DNA of 64,000 nucleotides from Armillaria gallica (taxonomy: Eukaryota > Basidiomycota > Agaricomycetes > Agaricales > Physalacriaceae): assembly GCA_037576215.1 (NCBI GenBank), contig JBANDB010000009.1, positions 620,001 to 684,000 on the forward strand, given 5' to 3'. Shown piece by piece: positions 1-12,077 of this stretch (positions are counted from its first letter, which is position 1; each line of letters opens with the position of its first letter). The notes under the pieces were generated by a model. That model was not told the DNA's origin, searched no databases, and was given only the letters and a program-made list of their open reading frames with translations. A program made the position numbers and the translations under genes.

Positions 1-1245
1 GGCGAGCTGTTAGATCCCAGCGATGGGTTTGAGGAAACTTTAGCGTTGCTGGATTCACTCAACATCAAAAATCCTCCGTGGAACTTATCCTACGTCTCGT
101 CTCAATGGCGGCAAGCTGTTTTGACCACACCAAGACTATGGTCGTCCATCCGGCTCCAACTTCGCAGATACGAAGGCCACACGGCTTCATTGTTCCGTCT
201 CGTAACATATCTGGAGAGGTCCGGTACACAAAACCTTACCGTTGTTATCGAGAATGAGACGGATATATCGGACCATCCCGTTCTTCCCGTGATTCTCTCC
301 ACATCTCCCCGTTGGGATGGGCTCCTCGTTAGTCTTCCCTTCTCTGCATTACGCATTTTCAACCATGTATCCGGTTCATTGAGCGCCTTGACATGGCTCA
401 GTGTATACCTAGGCGGTGAACCGGATACCGAACCGACAACCATGATTGAAGCGTTCCGGTTCGCACCGCAATTACGGGCGTTAAGACTCATTGGATGGGA
501 TGGGGCAATCTGTTTTCATGACCTGTTCCATTTTCCGTGGGACCAACTCGCCGAAGCGTTGATACAGGGGAGCAATATGCAGTCCTTCGCAGTCGTGCAA
601 AAAGCGCCGAATCTGCTGTATGGCAGGTTTTCAGCAGACATAGACTTCCTCTCAGGCACACCGTCTGACTTGTGTTGGCACGCCCATCTCCAGGTGCTGA
701 CCGTAACCAATAGCCCTGCAGCTTCGCCAGAATGCATAGCCGAGCTATTTTCACGGCTCGCTCTGCCGGGGCTCCTCGAGTTACGTATGGAATTCAGCAT
801 CACGGAAGAGGATATTGCTTTTCCGGAATTTACTTCTGAGACTGCGCCGATGTTGGAGAATCTGTGTATACAGATTGACAATTCAAAGACTCTCGACAGC
901 CAAATGTTGACGCGCCTGTTGAAGCACACCCCGCTCCTGATGTACCTGAAACTCAGCGCGAAGGTGACAACCAATGACGTCTTCCTTCAGCTAGGAAGAA
1001 AGAGAGATTTTTCGCGATTGGTCCCTCAGCTATGCAGCATAGACTTGGCTGGGTCCACGTTTGAGTTCGAGGACGCGAGCGATATAATCTCTGGGATGGT
1101 CGCGTCTCGAAGAGAGGCAGTTAACGGGAGTAGGACCTTGCAGGCGCTCATTTTGGATGAGCCTTTGTGTTTTGATGATGACGATCTCTCTGCGAGATGG
1201 GAGAGGCTCTGTCAGGATGGCCTGGATGTTCAGTGTAGTGGATGA
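1..1245 (+). CDS. F-box/LRR-like protein, 5' end cut by window edge
   Basis: The frame is open from base 1 and ends at TGA 1243-1245, giving at least 414 residues; the true start lies outside the window. Near the start, the segment PPWNLSYVSSQWRQAVLTTP followed by RLWSSI matches the F-box-linked consensus common in agaric proteins (P-W-x-L-x-x-V-x-x-x-W-R-x-x-x-x-x-x-P-x-L-W-S). The rest has leucine-rich stretches such as LRALRLIGWD and LLELRMEF, as expected for the LRR-like C-terminal part of this large family. Such proteins are usually taken to be SCF ubiquitin-ligase substrate adaptors, but the F-box itself is not fully inside the window, so this role is inferred. No intron is needed within the visible part. 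Confidence 0.75.
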   Translation, partial: GELLDPSDGFEETLALLDSLNIKNPPWNLSYVSSQWRQAVLTTPRLWSSIRLQLRRYEGHTASLFRLVTYLERSGTQNLTVVIENETDISDHPVLPVILSTSPRWDGLLVSLPFSALRIFNHVSGSLSALTWLSVYLGGEPDTEPTTMIEAFRFAPQLRALRLIGWDGAICFHDLFHFPWDQLAEALIQGSNMQSFAVVQKAPNLLYGRFSADIDFLSGTPSDLCWHAHLQVLTVTNSPAASPECIAELFSRLALPGLLELRMEFSITEEDIAFPEFTSETAPMLENLCIQIDNSKTLDSQMLTRLLKHTPLLMYLKLSAKVTTNDVFLQLGRKRDFSRLVPQLCSIDLAGSTFEFEDASDIISGMVASRREAVNGSRTLQALILDEPLCFDDDDLSARWERLCQDGLDVQCSG

Positions 1246-1773
1246 AAGGTACTGGAAAGATTTCTTTTTTGAACTTGTGAAACATGTAGCATCTCTTGAT
1301 ATTGAAACTAGTTGACAGCAGATAAGCTTTCGTTGCTTTTCCCTTAACATCCTGGGTTCGTAGGAATGACGAAGTATGGTCTTCACAATTGGAGATCCGG
1401 CTGAGGACAGACTATTACCCGAGAGTCTAAGATTAGCGTGAGATACTATGAACCTTTGCGTATGACGCGCTTACAGTGAATGATTCTCGCGAATAGTCCA
1501 ATGCTTCGCCACAGACTAAGTCTCCAGTGTCATACCTTTCCTTCTGGTTCCACCCTTTGTTCACGATTATACTGCCGGGACTGACCAACATCTATAGCAA
1601 AGAGCTTCATGGATACTGATACTGCTACATCTATATTGTTCTCGCGTGTATGATGCGTTCCGGACTAGTTACATAGTTAGATATATCAGTATCATGGGGT
1701 AAATTCTCAAGTAAATGTCATATTTCCGGCGCTGCCATTTGAACGACCACTTTCCATGACGGAAACAGATACA
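1246..1773. other. Intergenic spacer, no gene seen
   Basis: About 530 bases between two convergent genes. No ORF with recognisable protein character, no repeat and no RNA gene was seen. It presumably holds the 3' ends of both flanking transcripts. Confidence 0.5.
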
Positions 1774-3732
1774 TTAACTTTCTGGAGAGAAAAAAGAGTA
1801 GCATATCTTTGACGTACTCACGATAAGTGTGCCACGTACCGTCCTTGCTACATCACCTGCACCGCTTCTGGAAGTGCGAGAGATAGCCCTAGGTGTCTTC
1901 TCGTTGACGGAATGCCCTTTGGTTTTTGTCGTCCTTTGCGCGTTGCGTGCGTTGAGCCTACTCGGGGTTACATCATTATTCAAACGAGACGGGGAGGTGA
2001 ACTTGCATCGCGAGCATAGAGTTTATGTAGACTGTCGGTGAATAGTTAGGAGCGGACAAGAAATCAGTGGAAGAGACTTCAACGCTCACGCTTTGGTAGA
2101 ATGAAATGGATTGCGATGAAAATCAAAGTCTTTGGCCAGGCCACAAACTGTATGAAAGATGAGGATCAGGAGGATCAAGGATTGGCGGGCCATTACCGCG
2201 ACAAGGGTAAGTAGCTCGCATACACTTGAGTGAACAACCTTGATTAACTCTCATTATATCAGACAGGTCAAAAGATACCTCGTCGCCAGACCGGATATGA
2301 CAGCAAGCCGCATCAATCCCACAATCATCTTCGTCGTACTGCAGACAATTCTTGCTATGAGCACCAATCGTATTCATGAAGTTTGTAGAGAAAGCAACCA
2401 TACTTGGAGAAGCTCGTCATTGAAGTGCCCTTGTCCAAGTAGTAGCACATTGTAGCAGCGATGAAGAAGTCCGCTCCCGCGAGCGTAGAGAAGACCACAT
2501 AAATGGATGTCTGCAATAGCGTTAGAGTGGCCATATGTTCAGTACAGAGCTACCGAAGCCTACACTGATGGTGGGGATGCCAAAGAGGCTTGATAGGGTG
2601 TATCTGGTCATAAGGTTAGCATGAGAGCCGAAGAACATAGAGAGGCCTAGTCCATACGTATCATAGATAGCATCTAGTAGCATTGTCTACAAGTCAGCGC
2701 TGTATATATAAAATTGATGCTCACAAATTCCGGTGCCTTCGAATTGGCATTCAGATCTTCATTCATGATGACAAAGGAGGTCTCACCAAGGGAAGCGGCG
2801 ACAGCAAGAAACTGCGGGTTGTTTCCGAGGACAGTTGCACGAGTATTGTGAAAGGGGGGAGAGCACGTACGATGGACCATGGAATGACCTTATGGATTCT
2901 CCGACCAACTATTAGAAAACCAATGGCAACAGTCAGGGTTCATTTTCTCCACTACCGACAGAAACTCACGTTTCCATATTCTGACGGCGTATAGGCTGTA
3001 CCAGGGCGACTAAGTGTTTCCGAGCTTTGGAGAATCAATCGAAAGAGACGTACGCTTGGACTCCAACAACGGTTAACATCTAGTCAACAGTTAGAGAAAA
3101 ATGCAAGATCGTTCCGAAATCCACTTACACTGACTAGGAGCTGCAACTACGGATGGAAGGAACTTGAGACGTCCGCATAATGAATGAAGCGGGTAAAGAG
3201 AAGCACCGGGAAACTCCTGCCAGTGATCTCAGTCAAACCAAAGACAATGACAGACGCGAGGTGGGCGTACCAAATGATGTCGAGAAGAGCAGAATAATTT
3301 CCAAACGATTCGACCATATAAAAGTACAAGGCATGGGTGCTGAATACGACGCTCAGCGTATCGAGGATCCTGTGAATTGTAATGGACGTTAGGGTATGGT
3401 TCGATACGTTGACCGAGATTCCTCGCAAACGCACCATAGTACTGCGACCTGGTTACATGTGATAGGTAAGAAACGACGAGTACGCGGCTACGCATCTTCT
3501 TCACATACGGCATATCGAAAGATCCAGGGATCATTAGGATACTGCTTATAGTAGATGACTGTCTGCAGAATCGTGATGCCATAGAAACTAGAACGCGCGA
3601 TGAGTATTGGAAGGAAAATCTCAAGGGAACAAAAACATACACTGCAGCTATGGTAGCCCCGAAATAGACTGCACCGAGGGTTAATTCAAGCGGGAAATGA
3701 TTAGCTATCAATATCGGGGTGAGCGGAGGCAT
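1774..3732 (-). CDS. DUF6534-type multi-pass membrane protein
   Basis: ATG at 3732 opens with MPPLTPILIANHFPLELTLG. Joining exons across short GT-AG introns gives the usual order of the agaric DUF6534 family: an FYGITILQTVIYYKQYPNDP segment, then LDTLSVVFSTHALYFYMVES, DIIWSFPLQLLV, VVGVQALYAVRIWK, VIPWSIFLAVAASLG, TSIYVVFSTLAGADFFIAAT with MCYYLDKG (the DUF6534 core), LMRLAVISGLATS, FVAWPKTLIFIAIHFILPK and finally VYINSMLAMLNARNAQR. Each hydrophobic block corresponds to a membrane helix. About ten introns are needed. The last is best explained as a GC-AG intron (donor GCAAGT), which restores the family motif SMLAMLNAR. Stop is TAA at 1774. The function of the family is unknown; it is assumed to sit in a cell membrane. 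No frameshift or stop is needed, so the gene looks intact. A fragment of a paralogue lies at 14112-14314. Confidence 0.85.
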
Positions 3733-4262
3733 TTGGTACACCAACGTTAAGGGAGTAGCACGTCATATATATCCAGCGTTTGGCATGCAGCACATTTAGA
3801 TCACCTCCGAAGAAGGTTAAGTTGTTTGGTGACGGTTACAGCAAATAGGGAGAACCCCCGTCACCAGGCAATTCGAAGGCGACAATCGAGATGTCACGGA
3901 GGCAGCAGCGGTGTCCAATCGTTAATCGCCCAGTGCCGCAGGATACTGTCATCTTGAAAATGAAGGGAATGGAAACACTCGGGAACGAGATCAGCTGAGA
4001 TAGCGGGAGCAGCTATGGATGTTCACTAAAGTTGATGGACCTTAAAGAGGACGACTGATCCGCGAGTCGATGATGATCCATGTTGCCTTAACGATGAGAT
4101 TGCATGAGCGCAAAGGGACGAGTTACTCTACGCTTACGCTGTGATGTTATGTAGTGCCATGGAGGATGAGCCTAGGCAATAATCAGTTGAGCTCCAAATA
4201 CTTGGTAGACGCAAAAGAAATACTCAAGATGCGTGATGTCGAGTGCGTCTCGGTAGTGGGAT
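3733..4262. other. Spacer upstream of DUF6534 gene
   Basis: Likely promoter side of the minus-strand DUF6534 gene. No coding region, clear TATA element or repeat was recognised. Confidence 0.4.
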
Positions 4263-6130
4263 TCAGCCGGAGGCTTGGGCTTCGTTCTGAGAGTATTTGA
4301 TACTTGGGCTTGACTTGTTGAGATTGATCATCGGCGTTCCTTCCCAGGCCTGTACAGAAGATCTAAGTAAAAAACAGACCAAAGACAAAAGAAGCACATA
4401 CATCTGTCCAATGTCTTTTGATCCCAACAGCCATTTCTTACTGAAGGTCAGATAATTAGGATACCTTGGCGCGCGCTTGAAAAGGTTATGTAAATAGAAC
4501 CGTTGACCACTACGACATGGTGAATACAATATGGCCATTACAAAAACAAGCAATGACAAAATTGGAAGCAAAATATCCACACCGGGAATCTCGCTCGGTT
4601 TCATCTCCATCGATAAAACAGGTGCCGGCGATACCATCTTATCCCTACAAAATGATGTGCCTTAGTATTCTTCGCATGGTAAGCCATACTGACCGACCAA
4701 TGTCATAATACTCTCAGGCGCATTCTTCCGGTGTGGAGAAGCACATCGCATAATTGTCTCAGGACTCTTTATACGGGCTTCAATATACCGAGTTACTCCA
4801 TCGTTAGTAAATATAGAGGCTGCTAATGCGAGAGCCTTAGCAATCTTATTGCATTGAGTCTGGCGAACGGGAAAACAGATTAAAGGTCTGCCGTAAATGC
4901 TTGCATCTTGCATTGCTCTCATGACTGCTCCGCCATCATATAACTCAGCTGAGGTGACGGTCCGATGCCCGAGTGCAATCTTTCTGATGATTAAAACGAC
5001 TTAGCATCATCAGCAAAGGAATTAAGGCGAAAACCTACTACGCGGTGCGAACATTTCTTCGTAATCATTTGGTCCACATCCTCGCGATGACGAAACTGAT
5101 TTTGCAGGGTTGTAGTCGCCGACAAGGTGGAAGGCGGCAATGATGAAGAGGAGCATTGGAATTTGGAAAGTACGTAAATCCTTGTGACTTCAGCGGGACG
5201 CGAAAGGCGGTGCAAAGATGAAAGATGAGCTCCCGTCTCATCATTTGGAAGAAAGCTGGTCGCTTGGAGAGGGAGAAGACGTGGCCTGTAGGACTACGGT
5301 ATGGTACCATGTCAGTCAGAGGTAGAAATTGTGGTATCTGACGTACAGGGGCTAGGACTCTCGGCGAGATGATGATATTAGAGGGAAAAAGCAAGGTGTC
5401 CGCTCGGGACGATCTCATTATAGCGCCTTGAATACGCCAGCTGGGTCGAATCGGAGCTCGAGCAATGGGTAAAAGCTGTAGCCTGTCGCACGTACATGAG
5501 CTGTCACAGTTGAAATGAAGATTAATGATATCCTGATAATAAGCATACATTTGCACATCGAAAGTTTGATGTGATTGCGTGTGCTCTCCTTGCTTGTCTC
5601 TTTCTCTACAGCAGGGACAACATTTTGCAGTCGTGAATCGACGTTTCCTAGTTTTGTTTTCGGCAGAGGATAATCCTTCGTTGGGGTTATCTTTGATGAC
5701 GTCAGAAACGAGCGACTCGGTGGATGCAGACCGAGGTAATTTGGAGAAATGAGCGTACCTCACGCCTGGGAGGAATAGAGCTGGCGCCTCCAAGTAGAAT
5801 AAGCACCCATGCAAGGTGAACCTCGTAATGACGGCGCGGTTGCATCACAACAAAACCCGGCGTTGAGGATCCGAATAAGCAACACGGGCCACGGCCTTGG
5901 GTTATAGATTCTTCGGTGTAGTACCAATGTAGTACATCTTAATTATCGGTTCGTGGCCACGTATAGTGCACACAAAAGGCTTGAGAATATAGCAGTTTTC
6001 AATTCCAATACGCAAAAGTACAATATAAACTATCGCACAGTGAGCCAGAAATATCATCATCAAAGCAAAGGATATTGACATACGGCAAGGAGTTCACAAA
6101 TCAAACTTGGCATCGTAGAATGATGGGTCC
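4263..6130 (-). pseudogene. Unassigned multi-exon gene, probably degraded
   Basis: Several minus-strand open segments with protein-like composition lie in series (about 5814-5065, 4922-4662, 4637-4263) and would need splicing to join. One segment carries IYGRPLICFPVRQTQCNKIA, loosely recalling the donor-binding part of GT1/UDP-glycosyltransferases, and another carries a strong hydrophobic stretch IPGVDILLPILSLLVFVMAI that could be a membrane anchor. I could not build a full protein, and no complete family signature was found, so no function is assigned. Diverged copies of parts of the locus lie at 14343-15400 and 17130-17911, showing that the locus has been duplicated in pieces. It could be a living gene with many small introns or a relic. 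Confidence 0.35.
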
Positions 6131-6860
6131 GTCGTCGCTCCTTATTCTGCATCCTAGCTGTGAGATGTAGAATTGTGTGAATGGAAGGGAGCACTGACCT
6201 GAAAAAGAGGCTTCAGGGAAGAACGGACCATGAAGGCTGCATCATGCTCGGTGAGACAGCCTCAAGAACAACAAGGGCTAGCCATCCTGAACACTGCGCG
6301 GAGAATCCATCTTGTCCCTGCTCCGAGGGGTTTTACACCTCCAGCTGTCCAGCGCGAATGACGACTGAGTCGTACGGATTCCGGTGAAAACGACCAGTTT
6401 GCGAGAGAAATTACTAGCATAGAAAAGAAACTTCAACAAACAGTCCGAGGCGATGCTATTTCTGAGACTCGCCTGAAGTGAACTCGTCAGCCATCAGAAC
6501 TCAGTTCGCCTTTCTGATACCATTGCAACGTGGAGCAGTCTGTGGTACTAGTAGACTTTTGATTGAAGAAATACAGGAGCACGAGAGCTGCACTATAGTG
6601 AGGAAGTAAGCGAGATCGACCAGCAAAGCCGGAGCACAATGAAGGCGAAGGTGAGAAAGGAAGGCCCAGGTCGGACCCGGCACCCCGGACACCCGGTGCG
6701 CACGGGCCTGCGACGCGTTTCCGTGGGAAAAACCTTTCTCCTTCCGTTCAACAGAGCCTCACGCGACCATTCTGTTGCTGTATGGATAACTGCGCCCTGT
6801 CACAAGCGAAGGAATAGGGCTGTAAGCCTTGCGGTGCTCTTTGTGACTGCTAGTTGACTT
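6094..6860. repeat. Segmental duplication, copy 1
   Basis: This stretch aligns in blocks with 14343-15400. Shared blocks include TTGGCATCGTAGAA near 6109 and 14343, TTACTAGCATAGA near 6411 and 14788, and the ACGCGTTTCCGTGGGAAAA block at 6714 and 15070. Copy 2 holds about 190 extra bases in the middle. Confidence 0.8.
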
Positions 6861-7752
6861 TTTGATGGGCAGATTTATGATTGTTAAAGTCTTCGTTACA
6901 AAGTCAAGGTGTGCGAAAAACGGACGTACTAGCACAAGCTGCCGCATTAGCTATAGGCATCCCAAGACCTATTGTCCTTCCTTCCGCATGGTACTAGTCC
7001 CTGATGCGCCTACACCAGATGGATGGTCAAGAATGCCCCAAGGTTGGTACCACGCTGAAGGAATCTTCAGCAATATTCTCGTCCCCAAGTTCGTCTTTAG
7101 TGACCTCCATTCCTCTTGTCCATACACTCATGTCTTCATAGCGCCTGATTTCCTGGCTCCCTTGATCCAGATTTGATCGCAGAGAAATATTCCCTTTTGT
7201 CCCCGAGAAAGTATAGGCCTTCCTCCAGTACCGTACTGAACTGGATAGCTTCCTAGTTCGCTGACCTCGTTTACAATGAACAGAACGCTTCACCCTGTAT
7301 GGGAGGCATTATACTTTAGCTGACTGGAGTAGCTTGAGGTTGGGGAAATCGGGCCTCCAAATTCCGAGCATCGGAAACATTACCCACTAGATCACCTTCC
7401 AGAGCCTAACGTCATTTCGTTGCACAATATTCAAGACCCTTCTACACTTCTCGATCTACCTGGGGTCTCATATGACTAGGACTGGTCGCGGATGCTGACT
7501 GGATGTTGCTTCTCTCATTAACGCAGGGGGTTGGTTCCTCGGGTAGAAACTTGAAACGAGCCAGTTTATCGTCGAACTATCGCGATATGTGCCGGCCTGG
7601 TCGAATAGCGCAAGCGCATGGAGTGCAGATTGTGGATTGTTCCGTCAGACTGGCAGAACTTTCTGCGTTTTTACGATCTTCGTATGACGGCCAACATTGT
7701 TCTCCGAACAAAAACATCATGCGGACCTGACAGAAGTGATGTCACCGGACTT
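6861..7752. other. Spacer upstream of P450, no gene recognised
   Basis: Only short open frames without recognisable protein character were seen. The end of this stretch is expected to contain the P450 promoter. Confidence 0.4.
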
Positions 7753-7753
7753 T

Positions 7754-7764
7754 TTTATATATAA
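7754..7764 (+). promoter_or_regulatory. TATA-like box of the P450 gene
   Basis: A TATATATAAA-type stretch lies about 45-55 bases before the proposed start ATG at 7808. It argues against starting translation at the upstream in-frame ATGs, which would fall before or at this element. Confidence 0.5.
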
Positions 7765-7807
7765 ATTAGACTCCCTTTCAGCACCTGTGAAAGTGATTAC
7801 TCAATCA

Positions 7808-10091
7808 ATGTCCCTCTTCTCCGTAGCATTCGCTTCCATCTTTGCAGCCGCCTTGCTTGGCTGGTGGTTTAAACGAGTTTCTGTTAAATATATTGACGGA
7901 CCACCGTCTGCTTCTTACTGGCTAGGTAAGCTGTACCATGTTATTTAGCTTAAGTATGTAATTAAACAATCGCCCACCAGGCCATGAGCTTGTTCTTCGC
8001 AGTCAAGATGAATTTGGTGGTCTTGAAACGGAGTGGCGCAGGAAATATGGCACCGTCTATCGTATCGCAGGCTGTTTTGGTGTAAGCTCACTTTCCAACC
8101 TTCGTTTTATACCAGTTGAAACCAATGGGCACCTAGCAAAACCTCCTGGTAGTATCTGATCCCAAGGCCCTCGAGCACATTTTCCATGCCTCACACCCTT
8201 ATCCCAAAACTTCGGACACGGACTTCATCTTCGGTCTTATCCTTGGAGGGACCGGAGGGCTTCTAGTCGCCAAAAGTGCGTGAGATTTCGTAATGATGTC
8301 ATCTTAGCTAGAACCTGTTTGTCAAGAGGAAGATCATCACCGACAACGCAAGATCCTCAATCCGGCGTTCTCCTCTACTAATCTGCGGAATTCTCAGGTT
8401 ATATTTCAGCGGTGCAGCGACAAGGTAAGCTATCTTTGTCACATCAATCAGCGTTCATGACCATCATCCATTAGGTTGTAAACGCTATGAGACGATGCAC
8501 TACTACCGAACCAATCGATGTCGTCCATTGGATGAGCAGGATCTCTCTTGATATAATCGGTCTAAGAAAGTGGTATCAACGGTTTCTTTACGCAGCTGGT
8601 CTGACATGCAACAGGTGCTTTTCGATACGATTTCGGATCACTGGACGGCCGAGATACTGAGTTAGAGAAAGCCATGAAGCATCTATTGTACGTGGCAGAT
8701 CTACGTTTCTCTCGACCTTGACGTGTCATACGAAGTACAGCACGGCCTCGCAGTCCAATCCATCAGCTGTAGAGCTCATGGTCGTAGCCCTGATACGGAT
8801 GCTTCCAGATTCAGTACTGAAGATTCTAAAGTTGTTTCCGACTACTAGGGAAATCCGCCAGCTGTCCAGCGTGGGGGAAATCGCCAGGAAGGTTTCCCGA
8901 GAGATCTTAGCTGCCCATGGGGTGCAGGATGAGACGGATAAGGACATTACTTATATTCTAAGTAAGTCTAGAGGACTTGGTGTACATCCGATTCTGCTGT
9001 TGTTCAAGCTCGTGATTCAGCAAGGGCGCGCCTTACAGGACAAATGCGGGATGACAAAATTGAGCTCCAGTTCATGTTCGTCGTCTTTCCTTTCTAGTTA
9101 ATATCCATCTGATCATGACTGCCTTTTCTTTAGAACATTTTTAATTGCCGGACATGAGACGACAGCTACAACTCTGTCCTGGTTGCTGTATGAACTCGCC
9201 GCACATCCGGAGCATCAATCCATAATACGTGAAGAAGTAAAGCACTCCTACCATGATGACTACGACTCTCTGCCGTTCTTGAACGCCGTGATCAAAGTGA
9301 GTGTGCAAGCCTCTTCCCTCGCATTCATGGATTTATGAACTTCTCGTTGTAGGAATCTCTTCGTCTCCATCCCATCTTGCATACGCCTACACGTACTGCT
9401 CCTCATGATGACGTTCTGCCTCTCACGGGGTCTAAAACACTGCCAATTCCTAAAGGACAGACCCTCTTCTGTTCTGCGTACTTGTATAACCGGTATGTCT
9501 GTCCTATGAGTCATGTCCCGTTTCGCTGTGAATTTATTTCTATGATTTCGAGCCTCTCATCCATCTGGGGAGCCGACGCAGAAGAATGGAATCCAGCCCG
9601 CTTCCTCGACAAGAGCATCCCTATATCGTTGGGAGTCTACGCAAATTTGTAAGTACGAGCTGTTGTTTTTAATCCTTAACTTCTAATATAGGATCTTAGG
9701 ATGTCGTTCAGTAAGCAATTCTTCAATTTCATCGAATGTAGTTGTTCATGCTATGCTTAGGTGCAGGTTCTCGTTCATGTATTGGGTAATTACCGACTTG
9801 AAGCCATCGTCCTCAATAGCCGTTCACTGACTTAAGCTTTTCGCTCATACATAGGTGGCGATTTGCGTGCGTTTCCTCCGTTATGACCAGTTCCATTGAA
9901 ATCTGAACGTAAACCGCAGGGTCATGGAGATACAAACAATTCTAGCGAACCTCATCCAGAACTTTGAATTCAGTTTGCCAGAAGGCATGGTAATACAGCA
10001 GTTCCCCGGCGCGCAAGCGATAATGCCTGTTGTGAAAGGCGAAGCACATCTGGGTTCTCGGATTCCTTTAAAGGCTAGGAGTTTGGAGTAG
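7808..10091 (+). CDS. Cytochrome P450 monooxygenase, 15 exons, intact
   Basis: Exons: 7808-7925, 7981-8081, 8137-8275, 8327-8424, 8475-8559, 8615-8687, 8741-8961, 9021-9075, 9134-9296, 9353-9492, 9553-9648, 9700-9710, 9761-9785, 9855-9866, 9920-10091. All phases join without a break to 502 residues, a normal P450 length. The N-terminus (FSVAFASIFAAALLGWWF) is a membrane anchor for the ER. The I-helix motif AGHETT lies near residue 302, the K-helix ExxR as ESLR near 352, and the heme loop FSAGSRSCIG (FxxGxRxCxG, heme-ligand Cys) near 433-442, followed by WRFAVMEIQ. Exons 12 and 14 are only 11 and 12 bases. It is a heme monooxygenase using a reductase partner; substrate is unknown. A terpene synthase lies 2 kb downstream on the same strand, so oxidation of a sesquiterpene is a reasonable inference. 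Confidence 0.93.
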
Positions 10092-12077
10092 ACGGCACAG
10101 TCATTCTTTTCGAGTACAGATAGACCATATGGCCTTGCCTCTGATCAATACTTCAACGTGTGATTGGCATTAGTATCTATGCATGAGCATGACAAAAAAT
10201 GGCACTGGTTATTGAAGGATCTTTGGCGCTGTTATTCCCTTACACCTATCCAAGAGGGTAAAGGTGAACGGCGCGGGGGCCACGTTCGTTGCTCACTGGG
10301 GTGTCACGACTCTACCTTTTCCCTGGAAGGAAGTTGCACCACCCCTACCCTCCGAATCAACACATGTGCTTGCTTAATAAACGTGCCGTGCCACGACTAC
10401 CCTGTGCTATCTTCTTTACCAGGCAGCCAGCTTTAGTTGGGTTTAACCTTTTTTAATGTCAAGGCCAGGGTCGTGTCTCGTCTAACTTTGCACGCGAACT
10501 GAGACTCTGCATTTATTCTTGATTCACAAAGATGAGCAAGGCAATGAGACTGTCTTTCTGGGGTCGTATCTTAGGATCGCGGGATGCCGCCGGACACCAA
10601 GCGATCCGTGACAAAGAAAAGATCACAGGGGAAGACATACTTCCTTATCAATGAAAGTGCAATCAGATTGCCACCAATGCCTTCTTCACTGCATCTCACG
10701 CTGTTGCTGGTCTAGTTATTGGTACCGATGTCAAGGCGCGCACCATTCCTTTGCTCTCGACACGGAAAACTTCCGTTATCCTTATACTTATCACTTGCTG
10801 GCCTGCGTAGTATCAGCAGCACCATTGCAAAAACAATGGTATTGCACATCCAGCTGAACAACAGAAAGAAATGTCCACGGAGACGTCTCTCATTTTTGGG
10901 AAATGAATGTTTGCACAAGGTTGAAGAGGCACACTATCCATGCTTCCCCATTTCCCCATATCATACGACATAGGCAAGATAGAACGGCAGTCCTCCATAG
11001 ATTACGGTCCCGCATCCAGATTCCGACGCAGGTGTCACCATATCTCACACCAGTGCCATTCTTGCCCACGACAATTACGGTGCAACATCGCGACTTGCAA
11101 GATGACGAGCCTAGCTTACAGTGGAGGAATATACGGTCGTCGTGCTTCTCAATTCGTTTCTACTAGCTTGTGAGAAATGAATCACGAGAGCATAGTTTTC
11201 GCCTTATCCTGAAACTCTTTGCCGACTATCCCTTGTCGGACATAGTATCGTTGTACTCCGAGTACACGGCCATGGATTGGACGACTCTCAATGCGCATGC
11301 TCCCATTCCTTCTGTGCAAAGGCCGCCGGCTCTGTGATGACGTTTTAGAATCCGTGGCTCGCAGTCAGTACTTCATGATACGAGCGACACGGGGTGGGCG
11401 TTGTTACTCTCTGATGGCCCTCAAAGAGAATCAACACGGTAGTGAACAGCCGAATGGCGTCGTCTTCAGAACTTCATTATCGGTAGTTTCTACTCATTTT
11501 ACTGTGACTCGGTCTGGCTTTCCTCCTCAGTGGAAGCTTGGCTTCCCTTACATGGACCTCAGCTTTTGGATCCCACCCACGTTTTCTTGTTCTTCCAGAT
11601 TTATCGGGAAATCTCCGGAACGTGAGATTTCTTGTCGCCCAAGTACCGTAGGAGGCGTGCGATCAGTGACAAAGAGACCTAGCCTAGGTGTATAGATGGC
11701 TCTAAAATGAACGTGGAACCTGAATGTAGGTGGTAATTTTGATCATCATTACGCCATTCTTGTTGGCAGTCGGCGGTCCGTCTATCGGGAGTTGGGCTGG
11801 CACAAACAACGTCGTAACTGCGTCGTTACTTCGAGCCTCTGATTTCCACCATCATAATTTTCTTTGTTTGTGCAATTGTTGACCTCCGGCGAATAGCTAT
11901 TGCGGTGATGCTGAGTATCATGATGGAACATGTGCATGAAGGTCCATTTCGAACGGGTGCTATTCTTGTTGGTGACTCCTGAGAGTATACATTGAGGTCG
12001 AAACTTCATATGGATTCCCGTCGTATTGATACCCTACATCGAAGCATAGACAAACCGCATCTAACGAAGTACTAACA
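10092..12077. other. Spacer with possible coding remnants
   Basis: No complete gene could be built. A plus-strand segment around 11180-11340 reads with protein-like composition (LFADYPLSDIVSLYSEYTAM), and a minus-strand segment near 10730-10890 is hydrophobic. Neither could be assigned to a family or connected by convincing splice sites. These may be pieces of a decayed gene between the P450 and the terpene synthase. Confidence 0.3.

Noticed and set aside
10164..11695. Several plus-strand open frames between P450 and terpene synthase
   Set aside because: No family motif, no consistent splicing; recorded only as possible remnants.
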